Source of the DNA: Chromatiales bacterium | Lineage (GTDB): Bacteria; Pseudomonadota; Gammaproteobacteria; UBA6429 | DNA: 64,000 nucleotides | Direction of reading: 5' to 3' | NCBI GenBank assembly: GCA_027076405.1 | Contig: JALTJN010000421.1 | Location: forward strand, 1 to 64,000 | Part shown: piece after piece, positions 1 through 9,900 of the stretch | How the letters are laid out: the number at the start of each line of letters is the position of its first letter | Position numbering within the stretch: the stretch's first letter is position 1 | Translations under genes and position numbers: made by a program | The notes under the pieces: model-generated | What the model saw: only the letters and a program-made list of their open reading frames with translations | What the model was told of the DNA's origin: nothing | Databases searched by the model: none

Positions 1-328
1 CCGTAGCTAATGTGGCTGATTGAATCCAGTTTAAATAGTTCTGTTCACCTGAACAAATAGGGACAGCGATGATTTCAGGAAGTTCATAGTTATGGCTTTC
101 CCTGATTGCATTTTGCACCTGTAAAAAAAGAGACTGGCGTGTTTTTATTATTAATAATTTTTCTTTGCTGTGCTCGATTTCCCCCTGCCATTGGTAAACA
201 GACTCAATGCCGTTAACGATATTGACACAGGCAGCTAGCTTGTTGCTGACTAATGTTTTTGCAATTGAAGCCGCAGTTTCATCGGAGTCACAAGTATTGA
301 ATACTATTATATAGTCATCTTTCGGCAT
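1..328 (-). CDS. cutA: CutA-family divalent cation tolerance protein, C-terminus cut by window edge
   Basis: Translating the minus strand from the ATG at 328 gives a protein beginning MPKDDYIIVFNTCDSDETAA, followed by segments typical of CutA: LAACVNIV, a YQWQGEIE segment and an ELPEIIAVPI segment near the C-terminus. CutA proteins are small (about 105-115 residues) trimeric cytoplasmic proteins linked to copper/divalent cation tolerance. About 109 codons are visible and the stop lies outside the window. It is divergent from fxsA, with an 86-bp gap that must hold both promoters. CutA, FxsA and GroESL genes are commonly neighbours in gammaproteobacteria. The family call is firm; the physiological role is less certain. 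Confidence 0.9.
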   Translation of the reverse strand, partial: MPKDDYIIVFNTCDSDETAASIAKTLVSNKLAACVNIVNGIESVYQWQGEIEHSKEKLLIIKTRQSLFLQVQNAIRESHNYELPEIIAVPICSGEQNYLNWIQSATLAT

Positions 329-414
329 CTTGATACAATATCAGTATAAATAGAGCTTGCAAATGGGGTTATTGCCCCTAGATTGAAGTAGTTACTTTTT
401 TTGGGGAAAATACC

Positions 415-876
415 GTGTTTCAACTTTTATTCGTTGTTTTTTTAGTTATTCCAATTATTGAAATTTATTTGTTAGTTCAGGTAGGCGGTATTATCGGTGC
501 AGGTTGGACTATTTTTATTGTGATTGCGACAGCGGTAATCGGCGCTGGTTTACTACGGCAGCAAGGGTTGGCAACGTGGACACGGTTAAACCAAAGTATG
601 GCTCAGGGTCAGCTACCTCCGACTATTCTGGTAGAAGGTATTTTCTTACTTTTAGCCGGGGCTTTTTTACTGACACCGGGATTTTTCACAGATACGGTTG
701 GTTTTCTTTTTCTTATTCCGCCCGTGCGTAAAGCACTTGCAGCTTATTTATTACGAAGGGGCATGTTTATGGCAAGTAGCATGAGTATGCATTCCACTTA
801 CACCTCGCAGTCGCATTCAAAAACTGAATTTCAACAAGATGTGATCGAAGGTGAGTTTGAAAGAAAAGATGATTAA
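415..876 (+). CDS. fxsA: FxsA family membrane protein
   Basis: A 153-residue polytopic inner-membrane protein of the FxsA family. In E. coli FxsA overproduction relieves F-plasmid exclusion of phage T7; its normal role is unclear. It starts with GTG at 415, with a purine-rich GGGGAAAA just upstream. Hydrophobic segments lie around residues 1-22, 25-45 and 68-105. The PPTILVEGIFLLLAGAFLL stretch and the LTPGFFTDTVGFLFLIPPVR motif region are family hallmarks. The tail is polar. In many relatives fxsA lies directly before groESL; here the two are about 42 kb apart because of the transposon at 5738-42775 plus four chromosomal genes. Confidence 0.93.
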   Translation: MFQLLFVVFLVIPIIEIYLLVQVGGIIGAGWTIFIVIATAVIGAGLLRQQGLATWTRLNQSMAQGQLPPTILVEGIFLLLAGAFLLTPGFFTDTVGFLFLIPPVRKALAAYLLRRGMFMASSMSMHSTYTSQSHSKTEFQQDVIEGEFERKDD

Positions 877-990
877 AATATAAGGCGTTCTTTTATGGGG
901 GTATTGCCAGAATTAAATTAATGTTTTTCTTCTTGTGGTCGCTATATGTAGTATCCCTATTAAGCCGTAAAGAATGTTGAGGAAAGAACT

Positions 991-2508
991 ATGAGCTCCA
1001 AACGTACCCCCCTTTTAATTATTGCTGCAATTAATGTCATTGCCGTGGTGTTGAGTCAAATTTTATTACAGTGGTTTGATTTTTCCTCACAGTCTTCACT
1101 CTTATTAGAAGTATTTCTTGTTGCGGTCATTACAATTGTGGTGTTGTTTCCTTTGCTGTCATGGTTTTTTAAACCTTTCAATCATTTATTAGAAGAACTC
1201 GAAAAGACGACAAAATCAGGTGGTCAAACTTTAAATGTTAAAGGTAATCTTTTTGTTGAAAAAGTTTCTCAGAGCTTTAATCTTTTGATACTTAATTATT
1301 CAAAAACGGTAAATACATTAACAAAAGTCACCAATGAGCTCACATTTACCGCCTCTCACCTTTCCGGTGTGACCGAAAGTACAGATGCAAATATTCGTCG
1401 GCAACAACAGGAAACCGATATGGTTGCCACAGCCATGAATGAAATGAGTACAACAGTCGAAGAGGTTGCGCGAAATGCCAGTGAAGCTGCCAGTGCGGCC
1501 GAACAGGCTAATTCATCGGCTAATTCCGGTGAAAGTGTTGCTCAAATTAGTAAAGCAAGTATTGATGCTTTAGTCGGAAATGTTAATAAAGCGTCAGAGG
1601 TTATCGCTCAGCTCGAAAAACAAAGCAGTGATATTACGGTGGTACTTGAAGTCATAAAAGGTATTGCCGAGCAAACAAATTTACTGGCATTAAATGCGGC
1701 AATTGAAGCTGCACGTGCAGGTGAACAGGGACGGGGCTTTGCGGTGGTTGCCGATGAAGTAAGAAGTCTGGCAACGCGGACACAAGCTTCTGCTCAGGAA
1801 ATTGATGAAATGATCAGTGCATTACAGGAAGGGGTGCGCTCTTCTGTTTTAGTCATGGAAGATGCATCTGCGAAAGGTATAGAAAGCTCGGAAAAAGTTG
1901 AAGATACCTTTAGAGCATTAAAAGATATACACCTCTCGGTTAATGTCATTAATGATATGAATGCACAAATTGCAACGGCTGCTGAAGAGCAAAGTGCGGT
2001 TGCAAATGAAATCAATCAAAATATTGTTTCGATTTCACAAAGTGCTGATGCAACGACGAAAGATGCAAATGACTCTCGTGAAACCAGTGTGAAAATAGCC
2101 ACTTTATCTCAGCAGCTGACAGATTTAGTGACTCAACTTGGTGGTAGCGCTGATAAATCGCTCGATCTTTCTTCTGCAAAGGCAGCACATTTGAACTGGA
2201 AAACGCGGCTGCGTTCATTTCTTGATGGTCAGGAAGGATTAACGCGAGATGAAGCGGTGTCACACCGTCATTGTAACTTTGGTAAATGGTATTACAGCGA
2301 AGGCCTTGAACACTTTGGCAAGTTACAAGGTATTATTGATGTTGAAAAACCACATGAAGAGTTACATGAACTCATTCGAATTGTTATCGATTATAAAAAC
2401 AATGGTCAAACTGCCGAAGCCGAAGCGGCCTATCAGCAAGTTTCTGATATTTCTTCTAAAATTGTTGCGTGCCTTGATGCGGCTGAACAACAGGCTGCAG
2501 CAATATAA
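991..2508 (+). CDS. Methyl-accepting chemotaxis protein with C-terminal CZB zinc-binding domain
   Basis: A 505-residue chemoreceptor. Two N-terminal membrane segments (about 8-29 and 37-60) are separated by a very short loop, so there is no periplasmic ligand domain and sensing is probably cytoplasmic. The central signalling coiled coil carries the invariant hairpin tip [20 protein letters not shown] and the [13 protein letters not shown] segment (about residues 227-257). The last 90 or so residues form a CZB domain, recognised by [14 protein letters not shown]; known CZB domains bind zinc through a 3His/1Cys core and can respond to hypochlorous acid or zinc. It starts with ATG at 991 after a GAGGAAAG ribosome site. 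No che genes lie nearby. The stimulus is inferred from the family only. Confidence 0.92.
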   Translation: MSSKRTPLLIIAAINVIAVVLSQILLQWFDFSSQSSLLLEVFLVAVITIVVLFPLLSWFFKPFNHLLEELEKTTKSGGQTLNVKGNLFVEKVSQSFNLLILNYSKTVNTLTKVTNELTFTASHLSGVTESTDANIRRQQQETDMVATAMNEMSTTVEEVARNASEAASAAEQANSSANSGESVAQISKASIDALVGNVNKASEVIAQLEKQSSDITVVLEVIKGIAEQTNLLALNAAIEAARAGEQGRGFAVVADEVRSLATRTQASAQEIDEMISALQEGVRSSVLVMEDASAKGIESSEKVEDTFRALKDIHLSVNVINDMNAQIATAAEEQSAVANEINQNIVSISQSADATTKDANDSRETSVKIATLSQQLTDLVTQLGGSADKSLDLSSAKAAHLNWKTRLRSFLDGQEGLTRDEAVSHRHCNFGKWYYSEGLEHFGKLQGIIDVEKPHEELHELIRIVIDYKNNGQTAEAEAAYQQVSDISSKIVACLDAAEQQAAAI

Positions 2509-2525
2509 CTCGCCTCTCAGGTAAG

Positions 2526-2550
2526 CGGATATCGTACATGACGGTATCCG
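2526..2550. terminator. Hairpin between convergent genes
   Basis: An inverted repeat, CGGATA-t-CGT then ACG-g-TATCCG with a 5-base loop, lies in the gap between the chemoreceptor and the convergent MBL gene. It lacks a long T run, so it could be a bidirectional terminator or a REP-like element. Confidence 0.4.
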
Positions 2551-2621
2551 TGACACTTTAAGTTTGATCTGTTCATTGCGAATCAGGCTGATGGCAGGGT
2601 ACTTCCTTTAAGTCTGAGGCT

Positions 2622-3542
2622 TTACGGGCGGAAGCAATCCATGTCATCAGCAAACGTTACTGAATTTTTATATTTCTTTCGTATGTAACGAAGTGTCTGT
2701 TTTTCCTTTCCCAGGGTGCGTAACATTCTGTGTGAGACAACCAGCTGTTTCACGTTGGCTTGTGCTGCAATGTCGCCGATCACAGACGGCGGCATATGTA
2801 AATTTCGTGCGATACCGGTTGCCTCCTCCGGAACCGCATTATGTGCCACAAGTATATCCGCATCCTTAGCCAAAACAGGCAAGGTTCGGTAATCACCGTT
2901 CATATCGCCACTAAAAACAATCACCTTGCCAGCAATTTGCAGTCGCCATGCGAGTGCGGGGACAGGTCCGTGATGGACTGGAATGGCCATGGTGCGCATC
3001 GTTGAATCGGAATAACCCGGTTGTTTGATATGTTTACCGGTATCAAGAGTATGGGTGATGATGCGATAGCCATTGGCACGCGAGTCGTCGAGGAAATCAT
3101 CAAGATACTTAAATGCGCCGGCTGGAGAAGCCATCAAGGCATGAACAAATTGTCTGCTGTCGGGCATAAAGCTATTGGAGGATGGGCCGTAAATGGGCAA
3201 ATCATTCTGCCGATCAATAAAGAATGATGCTTTAATATATGCGGGCAGATCAGCGCTATGATCGACGTGATAGTGGCTATAGAGGATGGTGCGCACATCA
3301 CTAAAATCAGCGCCACTGCGTTCAAAATTCAAACTACTACCACCGCCGGTATCGACCAGTACACGGGCATGTCCGTTTAACCAGACGAGGTAACTGCTGG
3401 ACGCGCGTTTATCATTAATTTCCGGGCCACCGGAACCCAGTACCTGTAGCCAAACTCCCTGATTGCCACAGCCACTTTCTGCGCGATTCGCCTGTACATT
3501 GAGTGAGATGAACAGCAGCCCAGCCAGCCATGATAATTTCAT
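2622..3542 (-). CDS. Secreted metallo-beta-lactamase-fold hydrolase
   Basis: A 306-residue MBL-superfamily protein with an N-terminal Sec signal peptide (MKLSWLAGLLFISLNVQA, cleavage probably near residue 18-20), so it acts in the periplasm or outside. The metal-binding HxHxDH motif is present as SHYHVDHSADLP, with further ligands in PVHHGPVPALAW and FSGDMNG, and a VVSHRM near the C-terminus. This arrangement resembles RNase Z/arylsulfatase-like MBL hydrolases rather than antibiotic-hydrolysing lactamases. The substrate is unknown. The sequence looks richer in G+C than the flanking genes, as do soxC and soxD, suggesting they share an origin. It is convergent with the chemoreceptor. Confidence 0.85.
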   Translation of the reverse strand: MKLSWLAGLLFISLNVQANRAESGCGNQGVWLQVLGSGGPEINDKRASSSYLVWLNGHARVLVDTGGGSSLNFERSGADFSDVRTILYSHYHVDHSADLPAYIKASFFIDRQNDLPIYGPSSNSFMPDSRQFVHALMASPAGAFKYLDDFLDDSRANGYRIITHTLDTGKHIKQPGYSDSTMRTMAIPVHHGPVPALAWRLQIAGKVIVFSGDMNGDYRTLPVLAKDADILVAHNAVPEEATGIARNLHMPPSVIGDIAAQANVKQLVVSHRMLRTLGKEKQTLRYIRKKYKNSVTFADDMDCFRP

Positions 3543-3828
3543 AAGGATTCCGGTTTAATTACGGTTGAGTGATTCACGTTTAAGGGTCCAGTAGACGGCA
3601 TATTTGTCTGCGTAGTTCGTATTTTCATCAAGTAATGTTAGGCCGGGCTAACTGTGCTTTGGCGCACTTGACCACAGCGCCATGCCTGGGCGGACGAGAT
3701 CCATAAGCAGGGTTCTACTGTACCTGAAGTTGCATAATTAAACACTGTAATCGCAGAGCTTGATTGGGCTACTTATGCTGTTGTATAGTCGCTCGCCACT
3801 ATTTTTTGACAACTGAGTGTATTCGTTT

Positions 3829-5106
3829 ATGTCCGAGCGTGATCGACCATCAAAACTGTCCCAGCTGGGTCGTCGTGGTTTTATTCGAAACAGTCTGCTG
3901 ACGGGGCTGGCGACCCTGAGTGCAGGACGACTGGGATCGGCCGAGGCAGCACCCACTTCGCTGCAAGTCCCTGACTGGAGTAAATATCTTGGTGCTGGTG
4001 TCGGTAGTGAACCGTATGGCAAGCCGTCTATTTTCGAAAAAAATGTTGTTCGGCGATTCCTGCCCTGGATTCAGGCCACCCGCGAAGCCTCGATCAGCTT
4101 TAGTCCGTTACAGGATTTGCACGGTATCATCACGCCTAACGGCTTATTTTTTGAACGACACCATGCGGGGGTGCCGCAGATTGATCCGGATGCACACCCG
4201 TTAGTTATCCACGGAATGGTCGACAAACCATTAAAGTTTACTGTCAGCGATCTTATGCGTTTCCCCTCGGTGAGCCGTATTCACTTTATCGAGTGTGCCG
4301 GTAACGGTGCGATGGAGCAACGCGGTGCGGTGAATAACTCATTGCAATTTACCCACGGCATGCTCAGTAGCGCCGAGTGGACCGGTGTGCCGCTGCGCTT
4401 GCTGTTAAATGAGGCGGGAGTTCGCAAAGGGGCAAAATGGTTGCTGGCAGAAGGCGCCGATGCGGCCGCACTGGCGCGCAGTTTTCCGCTGGATAAGGCA
4501 CTCGATGATGCCATTATTGTCTATGCTCAGAACGGTGAGCGACTGCGTCCCGAGCAGGGTTATCCACTGCGACTGCTGTTACCCGGCTGGGAAGGGGTGG
4601 CGAATGTGAAGTGGTTACGCCGTCTGGAAGTGGGGCAGCGCCCATGGGAAATGCGTGAAGAAACGTCCACCTATACCGATCTGTTACCCACAGGTAGGGC
4701 ACGTCAATTTACCTTTGTTCAGGAAGCCAAGTCAGTTATTACGTCGCCTTGTCCCGAGCGTCCGATGCCGGGCAAAGGCCGTTTTGTGGTTGAAGGTCTG
4801 GCCTGGTCCGGTGAGGGTAAGGTCAAACGTGTTGATGTTTCATTTGATGGTGGACGCAACTGGCAACAGGCGCGCATCAAAGGGCCGGTACTGGATAAAT
4901 CATTAACCCGTTTTGAGATCGACTGGCAGTGGAATGGTCAGCAGGCCCTGTTACAGAGCCGGGTTATTGATGAAACCCGTTATGTGCAGCCAACCGTGAA
5001 ACAGCTGCGCAAGGTGCGCGGAACGAACTCCATGTATCACAACAATGCCATTCAAACCTGGATGGTACACCCCAGCGGCGAGGTGGAAAATGTCCAGATT
5101 AGTTAA
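3829..5106 (+). CDS. soxC: SoxC-type sulfane/sulfite dehydrogenase, molybdenum cofactor subunit
   Basis: A 425-residue periplasmic molybdenum enzyme of the sulfite oxidase family, closest to SoxC, which with SoxD oxidises the sulfane sulfur bound to SoxY. The N-terminus has a twin-arginine signal (LGRRGFIRNSLLTGLATLSA), so it is exported folded by Tat. The cofactor-ligating cysteine is in FIECAGNG (about C156). The C-terminal half carries the Mo-co dimerisation domain (GLAWSGEGKVKRVDVSFDGG). I chose the ATG at 3829 over a GTG at 3817. Its 3' end overlaps soxD by 17 bp, so the pair is translationally coupled. No soxXAYZB genes are in the window. Confidence 0.88.
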   Translation: MSERDRPSKLSQLGRRGFIRNSLLTGLATLSAGRLGSAEAAPTSLQVPDWSKYLGAGVGSEPYGKPSIFEKNVVRRFLPWIQATREASISFSPLQDLHGIITPNGLFFERHHAGVPQIDPDAHPLVIHGMVDKPLKFTVSDLMRFPSVSRIHFIECAGNGAMEQRGAVNNSLQFTHGMLSSAEWTGVPLRLLLNEAGVRKGAKWLLAEGADAAALARSFPLDKALDDAIIVYAQNGERLRPEQGYPLRLLLPGWEGVANVKWLRRLEVGQRPWEMREETSTYTDLLPTGRARQFTFVQEAKSVITSPCPERPMPGKGRFVVEGLAWSGEGKVKRVDVSFDGGRNWQQARIKGPVLDKSLTRFEIDWQWNGQQALLQSRVIDETRYVQPTVKQLRKVRGTNSMYHNNAIQTWMVHPSGEVENVQIS

Positions 5107-5737
5107 AGTTATTGTCACTGTGTTGTCAGGCTTAATGCTGGGTTCACTGGTTGCCTGTGGTGGTGGCAAGGCGTTGACTAGCCAGACTTATGGGCTGGGC
5201 AGTCCCATAAATGAAAAAGAAATCGCTGCCTGGAATATTGATGTTGGCCCCGATGGGGTTGGGCTGCCGCCGGGGCGTGGAAGTGCAACGACTGGTGAGC
5301 CGGTTTTTCTGGCTAGGTGTGCAGCTTGCCATGGTGATTTTGGCGAGGGCATGGGACGCTTTCCTGAATTAGTCAGCGAGCAATCATCACTGACCTCTGA
5401 TCGTCCGAGCAAAACCGTTGGCAGCTATTGGCCGTATGCGACTACCCTGTGGGATTACATTAATCGCGCCATGCCTTTTGGAAATGCACAGTCACTGAGT
5501 GCCGATGAAGTCTATGCAGTGAGCGCTTACATTCTGGCGATGAATAATATCATTGCAGAAGATGCGGTCATGGATGCGGCTACACTGCCGAAAGTGAAGA
5601 TGCCAAATCGAGACGGTTTTGATTTGGCAACAGAAACAGATATTAAGGTGGATGCCTGCATGAAGAACTGCGTCAATGAAGTGACAATCAGCAGTCGAGC
5701 CAGCGGCAATAAAGTCAGTTCGGACAACGCGGAATAA
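5090..5737 (+). CDS. soxD: SoxD-type c-type cytochrome, probable lipoprotein
   Basis: A 215-residue cytochrome c acting as electron acceptor for SoxC. The heme-binding motif CAACH sits at about residues 77-81 (RCAACHGDFGEGMGRFPELV), and an axial methionine is plausible in NRAMPFGNAQSL. The start at 5090 gives MSRLVKVIVTVLSGLMLG followed by LVAC, a lipobox, so the mature protein is probably membrane-anchored. A longer upstream start (5045) would bury this signal. The stop codon TAA at 5735-5737 is part of the AATAA target duplication of the Tn7-like element, whose left end begins at the next base, so the coding sequence is intact. Confidence 0.87.
   Translation: MSRLVKVIVTVLSGLMLGSLVACGGGKALTSQTYGLGSPINEKEIAAWNIDVGPDGVGLPPGRGSATTGEPVFLARCAACHGDFGEGMGRFPELVSEQSSLTSDRPSKTVGSYWPYATTLWDYINRAMPFGNAQSLSADEVYAVSAYILAMNNIIAEDAVMDAATLPKVKMPNRDGFDLATETDIKVDACMKNCVNEVTISSRASGNKVSSDNAE
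5733..5737. repeat. Left copy of 5-bp target site duplication (AATAA)
   Basis: AATAA immediately before the left terminal repeat, matching the five bases after the right end. It includes the soxD TAA stop codon. Confidence 0.9.
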
Positions 5738-5872
5738 TGTCGACTGCCAATAATACTGATATCTAAAGGCTTTGATTTATAAAGAAAAAGTAGGACTGTC
5801 GCCAAATTAAAAAACACAATTTTTGCCAGTTAAAGTGATATTTTCTAGTGATTTTGCCAATAATACTGATAT
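5738..5872. promoter_or_regulatory. Transposon left end with TnsB-type binding repeats
   Basis: After the 15-bp terminal repeat, the motif TGCCAATAATACTGATAT occurs twice identically (5745-5762 and 5855-5872), and a related TGCCAGTTAAAGTGATAT lies at 5824-5841. These directly oriented repeats of about 18 bp look like an array of TnsB sites as found at Tn7-family ends. A weaker variant may exist near 5797-5812. That TnsB binds here is inferred from position and repetition. Confidence 0.8.
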
Positions 5873-6315
5873 TTTTTTAAATTAAGATGATACCTGATGT
5901 CCCATTTGAATTGTATACTTCCCAATAATGCGACCATTTTACAACTCATTGTTTCCTATGGAAAAATTCTACCACTCTCTTTAATAATCCCCTATCTGTA
6001 AACTGTTCTATAAGTGATAATTTTACAAACAAGCGTCTATTTAGATAGTGGCGTGTTGGCCATTTAGTTGAATTGTTACGAAATGTTACATAGAATGAGT
6101 GCTAACTTTAGTATTTTGATGATTTCAGAATACTGGAAATAGTATTTCAAGGATGAAGGCATTTCCCCCTCGCCGAACCTTAAAAATAAAAAATTGCGCT
6201 CCTGTTCGTCGATCTCCTCTGACGCTCCCGTTCGCCTAACAATAAAAATATTTATATAACTAATTACGAGCTTAGTTGTGCGTAATGAAATTATATTAAA
6301 AAAAGGCAAAGTAAA
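5873..6315. other. Intergenic stretch between the left end and the Rhs gene
   Basis: About 440 bp without a recognisable gene. It is AT-rich and must contain the promoter of the giant Rhs gene. A more GC-rich patch (6165-6240) has no homology I recognise. No clear hairpin terminator or operator was seen. Confidence 0.5.
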
Positions 6316-6906
6316 ATGAAGCAGTTCCATTTCTCATTCACCAAACTAATTTCAATGTTGTCGCTCTTTATTGTGTTGAGCGCAGCCCAAATTTCCCTAA
6401 GTTTTGCTGCACCTGATGCAGATTTTAACAGTGCACTCTGGGTCGCTGAAGACAACGGTGTTCTTAAAGTCACAACATCAAATGGAAATGTATTATTTGA
6501 AATAGCAAACATTGGTCGCGTTGATTCTGTGGTGACCGATGGTGAGCGTGGACGTCTTTGGGTTGCTACCCAAACAGGAGTTCATGTCTATAACTTTGCC
6601 GGACAACAACTACTAACTACCCCCACACCTTTTACAGTAACAACTCAAGAAGCCGATGACATTATGATGGTCATCGATGAAGCTGAAGGAAGTGTTTGGC
6701 TGACTAATGAACTTGAGTTAATTAAACTTGATAGTAATGCAACGGTTGTTTTTAAGCAGACGAATATTGATGACGTTGAAACTTTATCATTTGACAGTGT
6801 TAACCACCGTGTCTGGCTGGCTTACGATGATTCTGTTTCTTCAATTGATGCGACGGCGCGGTTATTTCTTCTTTTGCTAATCCGCAAAATGGTGACCTCG
6901 ATGTAG
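6316..6906 (+). CDS. N-terminal part of giant secreted YD-repeat/Rhs protein (frameshifted)
   Basis: A 196-residue ORF starting with a clear Sec signal peptide (about residues 1-32, ending SLSFAAPDA) and followed by beta-propeller-like repeats ([46 protein letters not shown]). After residue about 180 the reading becomes nonsense ([16 protein letters not shown]). The overlapping frame instead reads [20 protein letters not shown] and runs straight into the downstream ORF that begins formally at 6909. The break is at GCGACGGCGCGG (about 6850-6861); one missing base explains it. The two ORFs therefore belong to one gene (6316-14912) of roughly 2,860 codons. The run is not a homopolymer, so real mutation is plausible. 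Confidence 0.75.
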   Translation: MKQFHFSFTKLISMLSLFIVLSAAQISLSFAAPDADFNSALWVAEDNGVLKVTTSNGNVLFEIANIGRVDSVVTDGERGRLWVATQTGVHVYNFAGQQLLTTPTPFTVTTQEADDIMMVIDEAEGSVWLTNELELIKLDSNATVVFKQTNIDDVETLSFDSVNHRVWLAYDDSVSSIDATARLFLLLLIRKMVTSM

Positions 6907-6908
6907 AT

Positions 6909-9900
6909 ATGATTCATTATGATAAAACTCTAAATGAATTATGGTTAATGGAAGAAGATAATTTAACTCGTTACGACATTAATGGAAATCAAACCTTTAC
7001 GAGCAGCATTACTCCGTTAGAAGACTTTGTATTAGATGGTCTGGGTAATATTTGGGCCAGTGAAGATAGCACGCTTTACTATATTTCTTCATCTGATTCT
7101 ATTTTATTTCAGGTTATTCCTTTTCCCGGCGACATAGATGAAATTGAACACTTAGTTGTGAATCCTGCCGATCAATCTGTATGGGTAGCGAACCACCATA
7201 ATATTGTTAATTACTCTACTCAAGGGTTAGAACAGCATCGTTTAAATGTTGTTAACAAAATAAATGGTCTCGCTATATACAGTGATATTTATGCACCAAC
7301 CATTTCACTGGTAAGTCCAGCAACCGGTACCTTAACCAATAATGCAGCGCCAGTATTTACTTTTACTTTAACCGATAAAGGCGTAGGTGCCGATCCAGCA
7401 ACGATTGAATTCACATCAAATAATCAAATTATCCCTACCAGCTGTGTACTCGATACAGTTACTAAAGATGCAGTTTGTACCTTAGCTCAACCTTTAACAG
7501 ATGGCTTATGGTCATTTACTTCAACAGTGAAGGACTATATTGGGAATGTGTCTACTCCAATTCAATTCTCAATTAATGTTGATACTATCGCACCAGTTAT
7601 AACACTAACATCACCACAAAATAATTTATTAACTAATAAGTCAATACAGTCATTGGTAGGTAAGGTCTCGGAACAAGTATTACTAACCATCAATGGTTCC
7701 CCTGTTTCAGTTGCGGCTGATTTGAGTTTTACCTATCCAGCAACACTTACAGAAGGTATCAATAATTTTTCAATTACAGCTGTTGACCCTGCAACTAATC
7801 AACAAGGTAAAGCTATCTCCATTACATTAGATACCATTCCACCTCAAACTGTGGATACAGGGATTGTTAAAATGCTGTATTTGAAAAATGGTGAAGTGGA
7901 AATTACCGGTCAAGCACTTAGTGTTGAAGCAGGTACTTCAGTTGTAATTACTAATGTTCGCACGGGTGATGCAGTTACAGTTATCACAAATTCGGATGGC
8001 AGTTTTAAGGTGGTCATTGCTGGCGTACCAAGTGATAATTTTAGTTTTGTGGTTGCTGACAAAGCAACAAACAAGAGTGGTGCAGTAAGTAAAACGCTAG
8101 GTGGCGTCAATCTTCCAGCAGATCCATCTAGTGTTGCTCCAAAAGCAGATCCAACCGTTACTGCAACGGTTTATCACACAACCTCATTTCTCTATACGGG
8201 CTCGAATCCGATTCAAACAGGGGTTGCCGTTGGTACCATTAAACCAGGACGGGCGGCAGTTATTCGCGGTAAAGTGATTGATCGTAAAAACAATCCCTTA
8301 CCGGGCGTTAAAACAGTTGTGCATTATCATAATGAGTATGGGCAAACGTTAACACGCGCCGATGGCCATTTTGATATGGCAGTAAACGGTGGTGGCACCA
8401 TTATCGTTAACTATGAACTAGAAGGTTATTTGCCTGTTCAACGTCGCATACAAGTCCCTTGGCAAGACATTTCAGTGTTGCCGGATGTTGTTATGATTCC
8501 GTTGGATAAAAAAGTGACAACTATTGATTTAACAGCAACAACACCGATTCAAGTTGCACAAGCAAATCCAGTTACAGATATTGATGGGACTCGTCAAGCT
8601 ACTTTGTTTTTCCCTCAAGGCACACAAGCAACGATGGTGCTTGCTGATGGAACAGAGCAAGCTTTAACAACACTTAATGTCAGAGCGACTGAATACACAG
8701 TTGGAGAAAATGGCCGCAATACTATGCCAGGTGAATTACCCGCCACAAGTGGTTACACCTATGCCGTTGAATTAAGTGTTGATGAGGCGATTAAAGTTAA
8801 TGCAAAAACAGTACGTTTTAGTAATCCAATCCCTCTATATTTTGAGAATTTTTTAAACTTCCCTGTCGGATCAAATATACCACTTGGTTACTATGATCGT
8901 GATATTGCAGCATGGAAAGGAAGTCAGGATGGCCGCGTCATTAAAATTTTAAGTATTGATGCAGTAGGTCTTGCGGTACTCGACGTTGATGGCTCAGGTG
9001 TAGCAGCGGATGCTGCAACACTCACTGCCCTGAAGATTACGGATATAGAACGCACACAATTAGCGCAAAGTTACAGTGCAGGCGCAGTACTTTGGCGCTC
9101 ATTAATTTCGCATTTCACGCCATGGGATTGTAATTATCCGTTTGGTCCTGTTGCCGGTGCACAAATGCCTAGCAATACCGCTGTCAAAAAATCTGATGCA
9201 AAAAAGCAAGATAACCCGAATACAAAATGTGGTTCGATTATTGGTTGTGAAAATCAAACACTTGGTGAAACATTGGCTGTTAAAGATACACCATATAGCT
9301 TGAATTATAGAAACGATAGAGTACAGGGTTGGACAGTAGGTAATACTGCACGTATTGAAGTGACTGGAAATACTGTCCCTTCCAGTATGAAATCTGTGAT
9401 ATTAGAGATCCGTATTTTAGGAAAGGTATATAAATATACATTTACACCTGCACCAAATATCACCCATGAATTTACATGGGATGGTCTTGATGCGTATGGC
9501 AATCAACATCAAAGTGCCACAGCAATAGTTTCAATTGGCTATACCTACCCTATCGTGTATTACCCATCAATAGGTGGTTACAACAGAAGTTGGGCAAATA
9601 CGCGTTGTACAAATTGTAAAGCAACGGGTATACGTGGTGGTACAACTACAACACTATGGCGTAACTACCGTTCCGATTTAGTGAGCGTCTTTTCACGAAG
9701 GGATGTGCGTAGCCAGAAGCTAGGTGGATGGACCTTAAGCCAACATCATTTTTATAATCCTGTGAGTCGTACCTTACTTAGAGGTGATGGAACGAACCGA
9801 CAGGCAAAAAATGTAGGAAGAAATATTGTTCATCACATTGAGTTAATAGGAAATAATAATTTTGCTCTAGCTCCTGATGGAAGCGTTTATTACAGCAATT

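Noticed and set aside
3545..3650. Short minus-strand frame ending YAVYWTLKRESLNRN
   Set aside because: It is about 27 codons after a stop, has no start codon and matches nothing I recognise. It may be the end of a lost gene but cannot be supported.
5738..5880. IS21-type insertion sequence end
   Set aside because: Repeated CTGATAT motifs first suggested an IS21 remnant, but the exact inverse end at 42775, the 5-bp duplication and tns genes in between show a Tn7-like element.
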